The notes under the pieces: generated by a model
What the model saw: the letters and a program-made list of their open reading frames with translations, nothing else
Database searches by the model: none
What the model was told of the DNA's origin: nothing
Source of the DNA: Hyphomicrobiales bacterium
Lineage (GTDB): Bacteria > Pseudomonadota > Alphaproteobacteria > Rhizobiales > Beijerinckiaceae
Direction: 5' to 3'
DNA: 64,000 bases
Assembly (NCBI GenBank): GCA_027484655.1
Contig: JAIXSM010000065.1
Location: 1-64,000, forward strand
Translations under genes and position numbers: made by a program
In this document: positions 36,053 to 45,537 of the stretch, piece by piece
How positions within the stretch are numbered: position 1 is the stretch's first letter
Layout of the letters: each line of letters starts with the position of its first letter

Positions 36053-36781
36053 TCAGCCCCGGCCCATAAACGGCTGCGCGATAGGCAGGATGGTCGCTTC
36101 GAAGAGATTGGTCTCGTCCGGCAGGGCGGCCATGAGGGCGATCACCGCGGCGACCTCGCTCGCCTGCATGGACTCGGCCGCCGGGCGCCCGGCCATGTTC
36201 GGCACCAGTTCGGTGACGGTGGAGCCGGGATGCACCACGGACGCGGTGACGCCGAACGGCCGACCGTCCAGCGCGAGCGAGCGCGTCATGCCTTCAAGGC
36301 CGAACTTGGTCGTGGTGTAGGCGATGGAATTCTCCCGCGGCATCTTGGCGCTTATGCTCGCGACGTTGATGATGCGTCCGCGACGTTGCAGTTTCATGAC
36401 GCGCATCGCCTCACGCGCGCACAGGAACGCGGACGTGAGATTCACGTCCACCATTTCGCGCCAGCGCGCGAGCGGGAGTTGATCGGTAGGGGTTGCGTCA
36501 GCGATGCCGGCGGAGTTCACGAGCAGGTCGAGGCGCCCGAACTCATTGTTCACGGCGTGGAACAGGCAAACCACGTCGTCCTCGCTGGTGGCGTCCACCT
36601 GCACCGCCCGCGCCCTGCCTCCGGCCGCCTCGATGCGGGCGGCGAGTTCGTCGAGGCGATCTTTCCGCCGCGCGGCGACGATGACCGTCATCCCCTCGGC
36701 GGCGAGCGCCTCGGCCGCGGCCGCGCCGATGCCCGAGCTGGCGCCGCTGACGATCCCAACGCGTCCCGACAGCTTGCCCAT
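36053..36781 (-). CDS. SDR family oxidoreductase
   Basis: 242 residues, classical short-chain dehydrogenase/reductase. The coenzyme motif GASSGIG is at about residues 13-19. The NSAG motif (LLVNSAGIAD) and the catalytic pair YTTTK with the preceding Ser (NVASISAK) complete the active site. It reduces or oxidises an unidentified carbonyl/alcohol with NAD(P). It lies between the kinase (22 bp) and puuD (39 bp), in the same direction, as a loose operon. Confidence 0.85.
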   Translation of the reverse strand: MGKLSGRVGIVSGASSGIGAAAAEALAAEGMTVIVAARRKDRLDELAARIEAAGGRARAVQVDATSEDDVVCLFHAVNNEFGRLDLLVNSAGIADATPTDQLPLARWREMVDVNLTSAFLCAREAMRVMKLQRRGRIINVASISAKMPRENSIAYTTTKFGLEGMTRSLALDGRPFGVTASVVHPGSTVTELVPNMAGRPAAESMQASEVAAVIALMAALPDETNLFEATILPIAQPFMGRG

Positions 36782-36820
36782 GTGATCGTCCTCCCGTTGA
36801 TGTGTTTTATAATTCGCCGT

Positions 36821-38059
36821 TCACTGGAGCGAGGCGGCCTTGCGGGCCGGCGCGCCCCACGCCCGCACGATCGCGCGCTCCTCCTCCGTCATCTCGGTCA
36901 GATTGTTGGGCGGCATCGCGCGGGTGTATCCGGAGTGCAGCCGCACCTCCTGGCGCCAGCGCTCGATGAGTTCCGGCGTATCGAGCAAAACCCCCTTCGG
37001 CGCGATGGCGAGCCCCCGCCACACCGGCGTTGATCCGTGACACATGCTGCACCGGCCGACGATGATATCAGTCACCTCCGGCGGCGCGGCGGCGAGCGCG
37101 ACAGGCGCGACGGGCGCCGCCTTTTCCGGCAGGCCCAGGCGCTCGCGGGCGACGGGGCTCGCAGGAATGCTCAGCGCGATAGCAGCCGCCATGGCGAGCG
37201 CCGCGACGCCCCACAGCCACCATTTGTTGCCGGCGCCCGAATGACGCAGGTTGTAGAAATGGCGAACCGTCGCGCCGGCGATCAGCACCAGGCCGACGAT
37301 GGCGAACGACCACTCGCTTGAGTAAGTGAGCGGGTAGTGCCCGGAAATCATGAGGAAGATAACGGGCAGCGTCAGGTAGTTGTTGTGCGTCGAGCGGATC
37401 TTGCCGATCTTGCCGTACTTCGGGTCCGGCGCCTCGCCCGCCAGCAGCGACGCGATCACCTTCCGCTGGTTGGGAATGATGATCATGAGCACGTTGCAGG
37501 TCATGATGGTCGCCATCAGGGCGCCGGTGTGGACGAACGCGCCCCGCGCCGAGAAAACCTGCTGGAACAGAAACGCCATCAGGACGATGAACGCAAAGCC
37601 CACCGCCGCGAGCGCCATGGGGCGTTCGCCCAGGGGCGAGCGGCACAGGGCGTCGTAGACGACCCAGCCCAGCACCAGTCCGCTGATGCCGATGCCGGCG
37701 GCCGCCCAGGCGGAAATCTGGCGCACCGCCGGATCGACCAGATAGACGTCCGCCGAAACGTAATAGATCCAGACCAGCAGGAAGAAGCCGGACACCCACG
37801 TGGCGTAGCTCTCCCACTTGTGCCAGATCAGCTCGTCAGGGAGGCTCGCGGGCGCCACCAGGTACTTGCGGACGTGGTAGAATCCACCCCCATGCACCTC
37901 CCACGCCTCGCCGCCCTTGCCGGGGGGCAGCTCCGGCGTGTTCCGCAGCGCAGCGTCGATGTGCATGAAGTAGAAGGACGAGCCGATCCACGCGATGCCC
38001 GTGATGATGTGCGTCCAGCGCAAGAGCAGGCTCACCCACTCGGTGACGATACCTTCCAT
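36821..38059 (-). CDS. puuD: Urate hydroxylase PuuD (membrane, cytochrome c domain)
   Basis: 412 residues with eight to nine membrane helices (RWTHIITGIAWIGSSFYFMH at the start), followed by a periplasmic-type cytochrome c domain. The haem site is CSMCH in 'VGRCSMCHGS', with a later Met in 'MPPNNLTEM' as the likely axial ligand. PuuD oxidises urate to 5-hydroxyisourate and passes electrons to the respiratory chain. No other purine-catabolic genes are visible in the window. The ATG at 38059 is clear, with the divergent mutS about 200 bp away. Confidence 0.88.
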   Translation of the reverse strand: MEGIVTEWVSLLLRWTHIITGIAWIGSSFYFMHIDAALRNTPELPPGKGGEAWEVHGGGFYHVRKYLVAPASLPDELIWHKWESYATWVSGFFLLVWIYYVSADVYLVDPAVRQISAWAAAGIGISGLVLGWVVYDALCRSPLGERPMALAAVGFAFIVLMAFLFQQVFSARGAFVHTGALMATIMTCNVLMIIIPNQRKVIASLLAGEAPDPKYGKIGKIRSTHNNYLTLPVIFLMISGHYPLTYSSEWSFAIVGLVLIAGATVRHFYNLRHSGAGNKWWLWGVAALAMAAAIALSIPASPVARERLGLPEKAAPVAPVALAAAPPEVTDIIVGRCSMCHGSTPVWRGLAIAPKGVLLDTPELIERWRQEVRLHSGYTRAMPPNNLTEMTEEERAIVRAWGAPARKAASLQ

Positions 38060-38257
38060 CGAACTAGCCCTCTGCCTCGCGCCCGGCGCGCCCGCGCCTC
38101 ATCATAAGGCCGTTTTGGCCGCGCCAGCCCGGCAATGCAAGGGCGAGGCCGCGCCACGGCGAGGCGGATCGCCGCACGCCGGCGCCCGCCGTCGCGCTTC
38201 TGGGGATATCCGCCCCCCGACCTGCCGGTCCGGGATTGCGTCTGCTAGGCTTTGCCC

Positions 38258-40960
38258 ATGTCCATCATGGAAACAGACTCCGCCGGGCGCAAGGCGCAGC
38301 CCGAGGCCGTTCAGGACGCCGGGCGCGTCACGCCGATGATGGCGCAGTACATCGAGATCAAGGCCGCCAATCCGGACTGTCTGCTGTTTTACCGGATGGG
38401 CGATTTCTACGAACTGTTCTTCGAAGACGCCGAAATCGCGAGCCGCGCGCTGGGCATCGTGCTCACCAAGCGCGGCAAGCATCAGGGCGCCGACATTCCC
38501 ATGTGCGGCGTGCCCATCGAACGGGCGGATGATTATCTGCACCGGCTGATCGGCCTGGGCCACCGGGTGGCTGTCTGCGAGCAGGTGGAGGATCCGGCGG
38601 AAGCCCGCAAGCGGGGCGCCAAGTCCGTGGTGAAGCGCGACGTGGTGCGCCTTGTCACGCCGGGCACCATCACCGAGGAGCGGCTGCTGGAGCCCGGGCG
38701 CGCGAACATGCTCCTCGCCGTGGCGCGCGTGCGCGACTCGGACGAGGCCTGGAGCTACGGCCTCGCCGCGGTCGATATCTCCACGGGCGCCTTCACCCTG
38801 TGCGAAACGTCCCAGACTGGGCTTGCTGCGGAGATCGCGCGCATCGAGCCCTCGGAGATCGTCGCGCCGGAGCCTCTGGCGCAGGATGAACCCGCGCGGC
38901 GCATTCTGGAGGAGGCGCGCGCGCCATTCTGCCAGGTGACGGCGGCCTCCGACATCACCGCCGAGCGGCGCCTGCTCGACTTCTTCGGCGTGCGCACGCT
39001 GGACGGCTTTGGCGCGCTGACCCGGGCGGAGATCGCCGCCGCCGCGGTTGCGGTCGGCTACATCGAACGCACCCAGATCGGCGCGAGACCGCCCCTGAAG
39101 CTGCCGACGCGCCTCGCCCGCGGCGCCGCCATGGAGATCGACGCCGCGACCCGCGCCAATCTCGAGATCACCCGCACCCTCGGCGGCCAGCGGGACGGCT
39201 CGCTGCTGGCCTGCATCGACATGACCGTGACCCCTGCCGGCGGCCGCCTGCTTGCGGAGCGCATCGCTGCGCCTCTCACCGACCCGGACGGCATCGACCG
39301 CCGCCTTGATGCGGTGGAGCGGTTCGCCGACGAGCCCGACCTGCGGGCCCGCGTGCGCGGCATCCTGAAATCCGCGCCGGACATGGCGCGCGCGCTCTCG
39401 CGCATCGCGCTTGGCCGCGCCGGCCCGCGCGATCTGGCCGCCGTCCGCGACGGGCTGCGCGCGTGCCGCGCCCTCGCCGCAACATTGGAGCGCGCTGACC
39501 TGCCCGCGGAGATCGCCGCTGGCGCCGTGGATCTTGGCGCCGCGCCCGCGCTCGAGGAGACGCTCGCCGCCGCCTTGGCCGACGAGTTGCCGCTGAACCG
39601 GCGCGACGGCGGTTACGTGCGCTCGGGATTTGACGGCGCCCTCGACGAGACCCGCGCCCTGCGGGACGAAAGCCGCAGAGTGGTCGCCTCCCTGCAAGCC
39701 GAGTACGCCGAGCTCGCCGACACGAAGCAATTGCGCATCAAGCACAACAACTTCCTTGGCTGGTTCATCGAGACGCCGCAGGCGCAGGGCGAGCGGCTGC
39801 TTCAACCCCCGCTCAACCAGACGTTCATTCACCGCCAGACCATGGCCGGCGCGATGCGGTTCTCCACCGCCGAACTCGCCGACCTGGAAGCCCGGATCGC
39901 CTCCGCCGCCGACCGCGCCCTCGCCCTCGAGGGCGCCATCTTCGACGATCTGGCCGGGCAAATTCTGGCGGGCGCCGACGACATCAAGCGTGCGGCGGAC
40001 GCGCTCGGCGTGCTGGATGTCGCCAGCGCGCTGGCGGAAGCAGCGGCCCAGCGCGACTGGACCCGCCCGGTGATCGACCATTCGCTGGCGTTCGTCATCG
40101 AAGGCGGCCGTCATCCGGTCGTGGAAGCCGCGCTTCGCAAAAACGGCGACGGATTCGTCGCCAACGATTGCGATCTCTCCGGCGACGCCGCCGGACGCAT
40201 CGCGCTCGTGACAGGCCCCAACATGGCGGGCAAGTCCACATATCTTCGCCAGAACGCGCTGATCGCAATTCTGGGACAGGCGGGGAGCTTCACACCGGCG
40301 AAACGCGTGCATATCGGCGCGATCGACCGGCTCTTTTCACGGGTCGGCGCGGCCGATGACCTCGCGCGCGGTCGGTCCACGTTCATGGTGGAGATGGTCG
40401 AGACGGCGGCCATCCTGAATCAGGCCACGAGCCGTTCGCTGGTGATCCTCGACGAGATCGGCCGCGGCACAGCCACCTTCGACGGGCTATCGATCGCCTG
40501 GGCCTGCGTTGAGAATCTGCATGAGGCCAATCGCTCACGCGCGCTGTTTGCGACCCATTTCCACGAACTCACGCAACTCAACAAGAAGCTGCCGCGCCTG
40601 ACCAACCTGACCATGCGGGTCAGCGACTGGAACGGCGAACTCGTTTTCCTGCATGAAGTGACGCAAGGCGCAGCCGACCGCTCCTATGGCATCCAGGTGG
40701 CTCGCCTCGCAGGGCTTCCCGAGGCGGTGATCGCGCGCGCCCAACGGCTGCTTGCGGAACTGGAGGCCGGCGAACGGCGCCGGCCCGTCAACGTAACGAT
40801 CGATGATCTGCCGCTGTTCGCTGCAGCGCCACCCGCGCGCGCGGAGGCAAAACCCGACAGGGTGCGCGAGACCCTCGACAGCCTCAACCCGGACGAGTTG
40901 AGCCCACGTGCGGCGCTTGAAGCGCTTTACGAGCTCAAGCGCCAGGCGACACGCGGGTAA
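38258..40960 (+). CDS. mutS: DNA mismatch repair protein MutS
   Basis: 900 residues. The mismatch-recognition motif [11 protein letters not shown] is near residue 40. The core and clamp domains follow, with [12 protein letters not shown] typical of the connector, and the ABC ATPase has Walker [14 protein letters not shown] and the signature region [13 protein letters not shown]. It recognises mispairs and starts mismatch repair. The ATG at 38258 is preferred over a TTG six bases upstream. Length is normal, and mutL is not in the window. Confidence 0.96.
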   Translation: MSIMETDSAGRKAQPEAVQDAGRVTPMMAQYIEIKAANPDCLLFYRMGDFYELFFEDAEIASRALGIVLTKRGKHQGADIPMCGVPIERADDYLHRLIGLGHRVAVCEQVEDPAEARKRGAKSVVKRDVVRLVTPGTITEERLLEPGRANMLLAVARVRDSDEAWSYGLAAVDISTGAFTLCETSQTGLAAEIARIEPSEIVAPEPLAQDEPARRILEEARAPFCQVTAASDITAERRLLDFFGVRTLDGFGALTRAEIAAAAVAVGYIERTQIGARPPLKLPTRLARGAAMEIDAATRANLEITRTLGGQRDGSLLACIDMTVTPAGGRLLAERIAAPLTDPDGIDRRLDAVERFADEPDLRARVRGILKSAPDMARALSRIALGRAGPRDLAAVRDGLRACRALAATLERADLPAEIAAGAVDLGAAPALEETLAAALADELPLNRRDGGYVRSGFDGALDETRALRDESRRVVASLQAEYAELADTKQLRIKHNNFLGWFIETPQAQGERLLQPPLNQTFIHRQTMAGAMRFSTAELADLEARIASAADRALALEGAIFDDLAGQILAGADDIKRAADALGVLDVASALAEAAAQRDWTRPVIDHSLAFVIEGGRHPVVEAALRKNGDGFVANDCDLSGDAAGRIALVTGPNMAGKSTYLRQNALIAILGQAGSFTPAKRVHIGAIDRLFSRVGAADDLARGRSTFMVEMVETAAILNQATSRSLVILDEIGRGTATFDGLSIAWACVENLHEANRSRALFATHFHELTQLNKKLPRLTNLTMRVSDWNGELVFLHEVTQGAADRSYGIQVARLAGLPEAVIARAQRLLAELEAGERRRPVNVTIDDLPLFAAAPPARAEAKPDRVRETLDSLNPDELSPRAALEALYELKRQATRG

Positions 40961-40964
40961 ACGC

Positions 40965-41471
40965 TCAGCGCGTCGCCGTTGCGCCGTTGCGCAACTGGAT
41001 CTGCCCGACAGTCTCTGTCGCGAACTTGGTGGAATCGCCCAGCATGAGAGTGGGCTGGCATCGCGGCGTGCAATCCCATGTCTCGCGTTCGAGACCGCGC
41101 TGCACCACGAGACCGCTTGTGGGCGCAGTGACCCGCAGCATCGACTCGCCTACCGAGCGCCCCTGACCGTCAAGCGCAATGAGGTTTGTCTCACCGAAGC
41201 CTTTCGCGGTCAGGATCATGTTTTTGGTGTTACGCAGGAGCGTCACGTCCGCAATCATCGGATTGCCGACGATCACCGTGCTCGCGCCCTCGGGAAGCTG
41301 GATGACCTTCGCCTGATTGAGAACCACGACGATCTGCGACGGTGCGCTCGCAGATTGCCTCACTGGCTCCGCGGCATGTGCGCCCGACGTGATAACGACA
41401 AAAACAACGAGGGCCGCGCCGAGCACCGGGAAAAGGCGAAAGCGGGCGGGATGAAAATCATTGGAACGCAT
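40965..41471 (-). CDS. Pilus assembly protein, N-terminal-domain-only CpaC relative
   Basis: 168 residues. A signal peptide (about 1-33, VLGAALVVFVVITSGAHA) is followed by a T2SS/T3SS pilus N-type domain: VVVLNQAKVIQLPEG, then STVIVGNPMIADVTLL. This matches the N-terminal domain of CpaC (44052-45515, VIVDLPRDASEIFVGNP). It lacks the secretin part, so it probably acts in the periplasm as an accessory of the Flp secretin. The C-terminus has two Cys (WDCTPRCQPT) that may form a disulfide. It is opposite in strand to the pilus operon and convergent with mutS. Confidence 0.75.
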   Translation of the reverse strand: MRSNDFHPARFRLFPVLGAALVVFVVITSGAHAAEPVRQSASAPSQIVVVLNQAKVIQLPEGASTVIVGNPMIADVTLLRNTKNMILTAKGFGETNLIALDGQGRSVGESMLRVTAPTSGLVVQRGLERETWDCTPRCQPTLMLGDSTKFATETVGQIQLRNGATATR

Positions 41472-41628
41472 ATCTCAAAATCCCTGATCGAACCGCTATC
41501 CAGATTACCGGGATCTGGTGAATGTTTGGCTAAAGCTGACGCGGGGATCTCCCTCAATGTTGTCCCGACGCCTTGTAAGCTTGTACGGGAGGCCGCGCCA
41601 GGCACGCGCCGCGAGTCTGCGCTTGACC

Positions 41629-41643
41629 TTAACCTGACGGTAA
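41629..41643 (+). promoter_or_regulatory. CtrA-like box upstream of flp1
   Basis: TTAA-N7-GTAA matches the CtrA consensus TTAA-N7-TTAA with one mismatch. It overlaps a possible -35 (TTGACC, 41623-41628), about 100 bases before the first pilin ATG. Pilin promoters are CtrA targets in Caulobacter, but one such match can be chance. Confidence 0.4.
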
Positions 41644-41738
41644 CAAGTCTCCAATAGTCTCGCTCATGTCTGGCGAAACGCCGGCGCATGCCCCCCGAAG
41701 CCTGCGTGGCGCGGCGGCCCTCGATACTGGAGTCTAGA

Positions 41739-41906
41739 ATGTCCACCAACAAGATCCGCGCCTTCAGCCAGGACGATTCCGGCGCGACGGCGATTGAATA
41801 CGGCCTCATCGCGGCCCTGATTGCCGTCGCGATCATCACCGCGCTCAACACCCTCAGCGGAAATCTGAGGAGCACATTTAACGGGGTCGCCAACAACCTG
41901 AAGTAA
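41739..41906 (+). CDS. flp: Flp-type IVb pilin 1
   Basis: 55 residues: short leader MSTNKIRAFSQDDSG, then the cleavage-site-proximal segment ATAIEYGLIAALIAVAIITA, the hallmark of Flp pilins processed by a TadV/CpaA-type peptidase, and a short C-terminus. It polymerises into the adhesive Tad/Flp pilus. The ATG at 41739 follows GGAG. It is the first and most divergent of three tandem pilin genes. Confidence 0.92.
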   Translation: MSTNKIRAFSQDDSGATAIEYGLIAALIAVAIITALNTLSGNLRSTFNGVANNLK

Positions 41907-42054
41907 ACGGGAACTTGTTGGCGTCACGTCCGCCGCCTTCGGCGCGCCTCGCGTCGAAGACGCGGCGCACTGAAGAGTTGGGCGCGGACACATCCGCTAT
42001 CACGTCGGTGCAAAGCGGCGGCGTCTCCAACACAACCAGAACTGGAGAATCCAC

Positions 42055-42210
42055 ATGTTGAAACGATTCTGGAAAGACGACACCGGCGCCACCGCGATTG
42101 AATACGGCCTCATCGCAGCCCTGATTGCCGTCGCGATCATCGCCGCGCTCAACACCCTCAGCGGGAATCTAAGATCAACCTTCAACAAGGTCGCCAGCAA
42201 CCTGAGGTAA
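42055..42210 (+). CDS. flp: Flp-type IVb pilin 2
   Basis: 51 residues beginning MLKRFWKDDTGATAIEYGLI. The leader is shorter than that of flp1. It is nearly identical to flp3 in the N-terminal half and differs in the C-terminal residues (ALNTLSGNLRSTFNKVASNL versus ALTSLGTKLRTTFNGVASNL). The ATG at 42055 has GGAG 8 bases upstream. It arose from the 304-bp tandem duplication. Confidence 0.92.
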   Translation: MLKRFWKDDTGATAIEYGLIAALIAVAIIAALNTLSGNLRSTFNKVASNLR

Positions 42211-42358
42211 ACGGAAACTTGCTGGAGTCCCATCCGCCGCCTTCGGCGCGCCTCGCGTCGAAGACGCGGCGCACTGAAGAGTTGGGCGCGGACACATCCG
42301 CTATCACGTTGGTGCAAAGCGGCGGCGCCTCCAACACAAGCAGAAATGGAGAATCCAC

Positions 42359-42514
42359 ATGTTGAAACGATTCTGGAAAGACGACACCGGCGCCACCGCG
42401 ATCGAGTATGGCCTGATTGCCGCCCTCATCGCAGTCGCCATCATCGGGGCGCTCACCAGCCTCGGCACCAAGTTGCGGACCACGTTCAATGGGGTCGCAT
42501 CCAATCTCAAGTAG
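42359..42514 (+). CDS. flp: Flp-type IVb pilin 3
   Basis: 51 residues, MLKRFWKDDTGATAIEYGLI then AALIAVAIIGALTSLGTKL. The first half matches flp2 but the 3' half has diverged at both DNA and protein level (codon changes from about 42400 on). It keeps the cleavage-site context and polymerisation helix. It is the last pilin before the cpaA gene, separated by about 130 bp. Confidence 0.92.
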   Translation: MLKRFWKDDTGATAIEYGLIAALIAVAIIGALTSLGTKLRTTFNGVASNLK

Positions 42515-42585
42515 TCACGACGCCAATGGCAGCGGCGCGCAACACGCGCGCCGCGAGAGCCCTGGCGGCAGAAAAATACTTCATC

Positions 42586-42593
42586 TTAACCAT
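42586..42593 (+). promoter_or_regulatory. CtrA half-site-like TTAACCAT before cpaA
   Basis: TTAACCAT matches the best half of the CtrA consensus but lacks a second half at the N7 spacing. It lies 55 bases before the cpaA ATG. Recorded with low confidence. Confidence 0.25.
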
Positions 42594-42647
42594 GAGGAAA
42601 CAATCGTTATACAGAGTCGGTCCATTGCCCGATTCGGATCGATTGAC

Positions 42648-43160
42648 ATGGTTGAAGCCTTTCTCCTTCTGCTTTTCCCGGCGACCATGGCGTACGCCGC
42701 TTCGTCAGACCTGCTGACGATGAAAATCCCCAACCAACTCACGCTTGGGATTGCGATCGCCTACATCGCGACAGCACTCATCATCAAAGCCCCTGCCGCC
42801 GTTATCGGGCTCCACCTGGCCTGCGGCGCCCTCGTGCTCGCCGTCACCTTCGGCATGTTCTGCATGGGTTGGATGGGCGGCGGCGACGCGAAGCTCGCTG
42901 CGGCGACTGCGCTCTGGTTCGGCTGGTCCATGGTGCTTGAGTATCTGCTGCTCGCTTCGGTTCTGGGCGGCGCGCTCACCCTCGCGATCCTTTTCGCCCG
43001 CCAGTTTCCTCTTCCTGGAACACTGATCCGCTATGACTGGATCACCCGGCTGCATGACAGGAAGACCGGCATTCCCTACGGCATCGCGCTCGCGGCCGCG
43101 GCCCTCATTCTTTATCCGCACACCGACGTATGGACAGCGACCTTGAGGATCGCGCAATAA
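42648..43160 (+). CDS. cpaA: Prepilin peptidase CpaA/TadV
   Basis: 170 residues, about six membrane helices, A24 family aspartic prepilin peptidase. The catalytic acids are in SSDLLTMKIPN and GGGDAKL. It cleaves the leader of the Flp pilins encoded just upstream. The ATG at 42648 gives a good hydrophobic first segment; a longer frame from 42417 overlaps flp3. Confidence 0.93.
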   Translation: MVEAFLLLLFPATMAYAASSDLLTMKIPNQLTLGIAIAYIATALIIKAPAAVIGLHLACGALVLAVTFGMFCMGWMGGGDAKLAAATALWFGWSMVLEYLLLASVLGGALTLAILFARQFPLPGTLIRYDWITRLHDRKTGIPYGIALAAAALILYPHTDVWTATLRIAQ

Positions 43161-43172
43161 CTTGAGCTATGC

Positions 43173-43187
43173 TTAACCAAGTTTTGA
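43173..43187 (+). promoter_or_regulatory. CtrA-like box upstream of cpaB
   Basis: TTAA-N7-TTGA, one mismatch from TTAA-N7-TTAA, lies 56 bases before the cpaB ATG, directly in the gap after cpaA. With the box before flp1 it suggests cell-cycle control of the pilus operon. Confidence 0.4.
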
Positions 43188-43242
43188 TGTTTGCACCTTA
43201 GTCTTGGCCTTGGTTGATTTTGTTGCGTGAAGGTGTTTGTTT

Positions 43243-44022
43243 ATGAACAGGACGCGAATAGCCATTCTGGCAGTCGCTCTCGTAGCCGGCGGCCTCGCTG
43301 CTTTGCTTGCAGGGTTCCGCGCGCCGGCGCCGCAAGAACGCATCGTCGTGAAAGACGTGCCCACCGAGGGCGTTCTTGTGCTTGCGCGCAACGTGGAGCC
43401 AGGCTCCTCTATCCAGCAAGGCGATCTCCAATGGGCCGAATGGCCCCGCGCCAACGTGCCAACGGAATTCATTCGCCGTTCCGAAAGCCCAAAAGCGCTC
43501 GAGGAGTTCGTCGGGGCCGTGTCTCGCGGCCAGTTCCTCGCCGGAGAGCCGGTTCGCAGGGAGCGTATCGTTCATATGCAGCGATCAGGCTTTATGGCTG
43601 CAATGCTGCCGCAAGGTATGCGCGCTGTCGCAATTCCGATCGATCAGAATGGCGGCTCCACAGCCGGCGGCTTCATCCTGCCCAATGACCGCGTGGACGT
43701 CATCACCACGACGCGCGACGCTGGCGCCGATGGGCTCGACGCTCGAACCATCCTGACCAGCATCCGCGTCCTCGCGATTGGCCAGGTCGTCCAGGAGCGC
43801 AACGGGGAGCGCGTCGTCACCGGCGGCACTGCGACCCTTGAGGTGGACCCCGCACAGGCCGAGTTGCTCATACTCGCACAGCGATCAGGACAGCTTTCGC
43901 TGGTGCTTCGCAGCATCGCCGACGGACCCGTGGCGCGCAACAGCAACGACCCTGAACCCAAACCAACCGACGGCGGAGTGACTGTCGTGCGGTACGGGGT
44001 CGCGACATCAGGCAGACGGTGA
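43243..44022 (+). CDS. cpaB: Flp pilus assembly protein CpaB
   Basis: 259 residues. An N-terminal membrane anchor (IAILAVALVAGGLAALLAGF) is followed by a SAF-like domain (VPTEGVLVLARNVEPGSSIQ) and a C-terminal part with 'GGFILPNDRVDVI'. CpaB/RcpC is a periplasmic component that supports the secretin. The ATG at 43243 is preferred over the TTG at 43237. It begins the run cpaB-cpaC-cpaD-cpaE-cpaF-tadB-tadC. Confidence 0.92.
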   Translation: MNRTRIAILAVALVAGGLAALLAGFRAPAPQERIVVKDVPTEGVLVLARNVEPGSSIQQGDLQWAEWPRANVPTEFIRRSESPKALEEFVGAVSRGQFLAGEPVRRERIVHMQRSGFMAAMLPQGMRAVAIPIDQNGGSTAGGFILPNDRVDVITTTRDAGADGLDARTILTSIRVLAIGQVVQERNGERVVTGGTATLEVDPAQAELLILAQRSGQLSLVLRSIADGPVARNSNDPEPKPTDGGVTVVRYGVATSGRR

Positions 44023-44051
44023 CTGGCGTTAGTGAATTTGGAGCGTAAACA

Positions 44052-45515
44052 ATGTACAAGCGCACTCACTTTCTGGTTGCGTCCTGCGCGCTGATCGGTT
44101 CGCATCTCGCAAACACAACATACGTCGCGGCGCAGACCCCACCTCCATCGCGGAACTCTGCGGCGAACCACTGGGCCTCTCTGGCGCGCGGCGGAGACGC
44201 CATGCACCAGCGCCTGAGCATGGGCGTCGGCAAGTCGGTGATTGTCGATCTGCCGCGCGATGCATCCGAGATCTTCGTGGGGAACCCGGCCGTGGCCAAC
44301 GCGGTCGTGCGGTCTGCGCGCAAGCTTTACGTGATCGGCATGGCCAACGGCCAGACCACGATCTTCGCGATGGATGCGGCGGGCGCGCAAATCGCAAAAA
44401 TCGATATCAACATCGGTCGCGATGTTGGAGAACTGCAGCGCATACTCTCAGCCGCCATCCCCGACAGCAATATTGTCGCGCGTACGGTTGAGGAAGCGAT
44501 CATCCTGACTGGCGAGGTGCCGACCGCAGGCGACGCTCAAAAAGCAATGGACATCGCCGCAGGCTTCCTGAAGGTCGAGGGAGCAGGCGATGGCGCAGCA
44601 GGAGGCGGCGCAACCGTCGGACGCCTTGTAAACTCACTCGTCGTGCGCGGACGCGACCAGGTGATGCTGAAGGTCACGATCACGGAAGTGCAGCGCCAGG
44701 TGCTCAAGCAACTTGGCGTCAGCAGGATCGGCGCCTCCGGCGGTTGGGGCGTTCTCAACATCGAAAATTCTTTCGGGAGCACGCCGCCGTCCTCTCTGGC
44801 GCTGAGGGGCGTCAACAAGCTCGACGTCACCCTGCAAGCTTTCGAGCGCTATGGTGTGGCCCGTGTGCTCGCGGAACCAACGGTGACAGCGGTTTCTGGC
44901 GAGAGCGCGAAATTCATGGCCGGCGGCGAGGTCCCCATCAGCGGCGGCGTATCCTGTACGCAAAACCAGGCGGGACAGCAGAGCTGCGCCCCAAGCGTCA
45001 ACTTCAAGCCCTACGGCATCAGTCTGAACTTCACGCCTGTGGTTCTCGCGGAGGGGCGCATACTCCTGCGCGTCGCAACGGAGGTGACAGAAGTCGACTC
45101 CACGCAATCGCTTAGCATTGGCAACGGCGCCTCCGTGCCGGGATTCCGCACGCGCCGGAATGAGACAAGCGTCGAGCTGCCATCGGGCGGCTCGATCGTA
45201 TCGGCGGGCCTGATCCAGGTGCGATCAACCCAAGCCATAACAGGCGTTCCCGGCCTGATGAACCTGCCAATTCTGGGCGCAGCATTCCGGTCGAGAAACT
45301 TTCAACGCGAAGAGTCCGAGTTGCTCGTCATCGTCACGCCGTACATCGCCAAGCCGTCCAGCCCATCACAGATCGCGCGGCCAGATGATGGTTTTGCGGA
45401 GGCCAGCGATCCGCAGGGATGGTTCCTTGGTAGGGTCAACCAGATCTACGCGACCCGAGACAACGCACAGGCCGTGCAGCGCCTGCGCGGCAGATACGGC
45501 TTCATTCTCGACTGA
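44052..45515 (+). CDS. cpaC: Flp pilus outer-membrane secretin CpaC
   Basis: 487 residues with a signal peptide, a pilus-N domain (VIVDLPRDASEIFVGNPAV), a BON-like segment around residues 130-170, and the secretin domain. That domain has VLAEPTVTAVSGESAKFMAG, GGEVPISGG and the C-terminal ELLVIVTPYIAKP. It forms the outer-membrane channel through which the Flp pilus emerges. It is 29 bp after cpaB in the same operon. Confidence 0.94.
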   Translation: MYKRTHFLVASCALIGSHLANTTYVAAQTPPPSRNSAANHWASLARGGDAMHQRLSMGVGKSVIVDLPRDASEIFVGNPAVANAVVRSARKLYVIGMANGQTTIFAMDAAGAQIAKIDINIGRDVGELQRILSAAIPDSNIVARTVEEAIILTGEVPTAGDAQKAMDIAAGFLKVEGAGDGAAGGGATVGRLVNSLVVRGRDQVMLKVTITEVQRQVLKQLGVSRIGASGGWGVLNIENSFGSTPPSSLALRGVNKLDVTLQAFERYGVARVLAEPTVTAVSGESAKFMAGGEVPISGGVSCTQNQAGQQSCAPSVNFKPYGISLNFTPVVLAEGRILLRVATEVTEVDSTQSLSIGNGASVPGFRTRRNETSVELPSGGSIVSAGLIQVRSTQAITGVPGLMNLPILGAAFRSRNFQREESELLVIVTPYIAKPSSPSQIARPDDGFAEASDPQGWFLGRVNQIYATRDNAQAVQRLRGRYGFILD

Positions 45516-45537
45516 TCCATTTTCCCGGAGCAAGCCT

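Larger units (their letters stand above)
41907..42514 (+). repeat. Tandem duplication of 304 bp carrying flp2 and flp3
   Basis: Copy A (41907-42210) and copy B (42211-42514) have matching leaders and pilin starts. The near-identical leader has a perfect hairpin CGCGTC-GAA-GACGCG at 41950-41964 and at 42254-42268, then GAAGAGTTGGGCGCGGACAC. Each copy ends in a pilin gene. The hairpin after the preceding pilin stop is suited to mRNA processing or partial termination, giving unequal pilin and Cpa expression. Confidence 0.85.
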
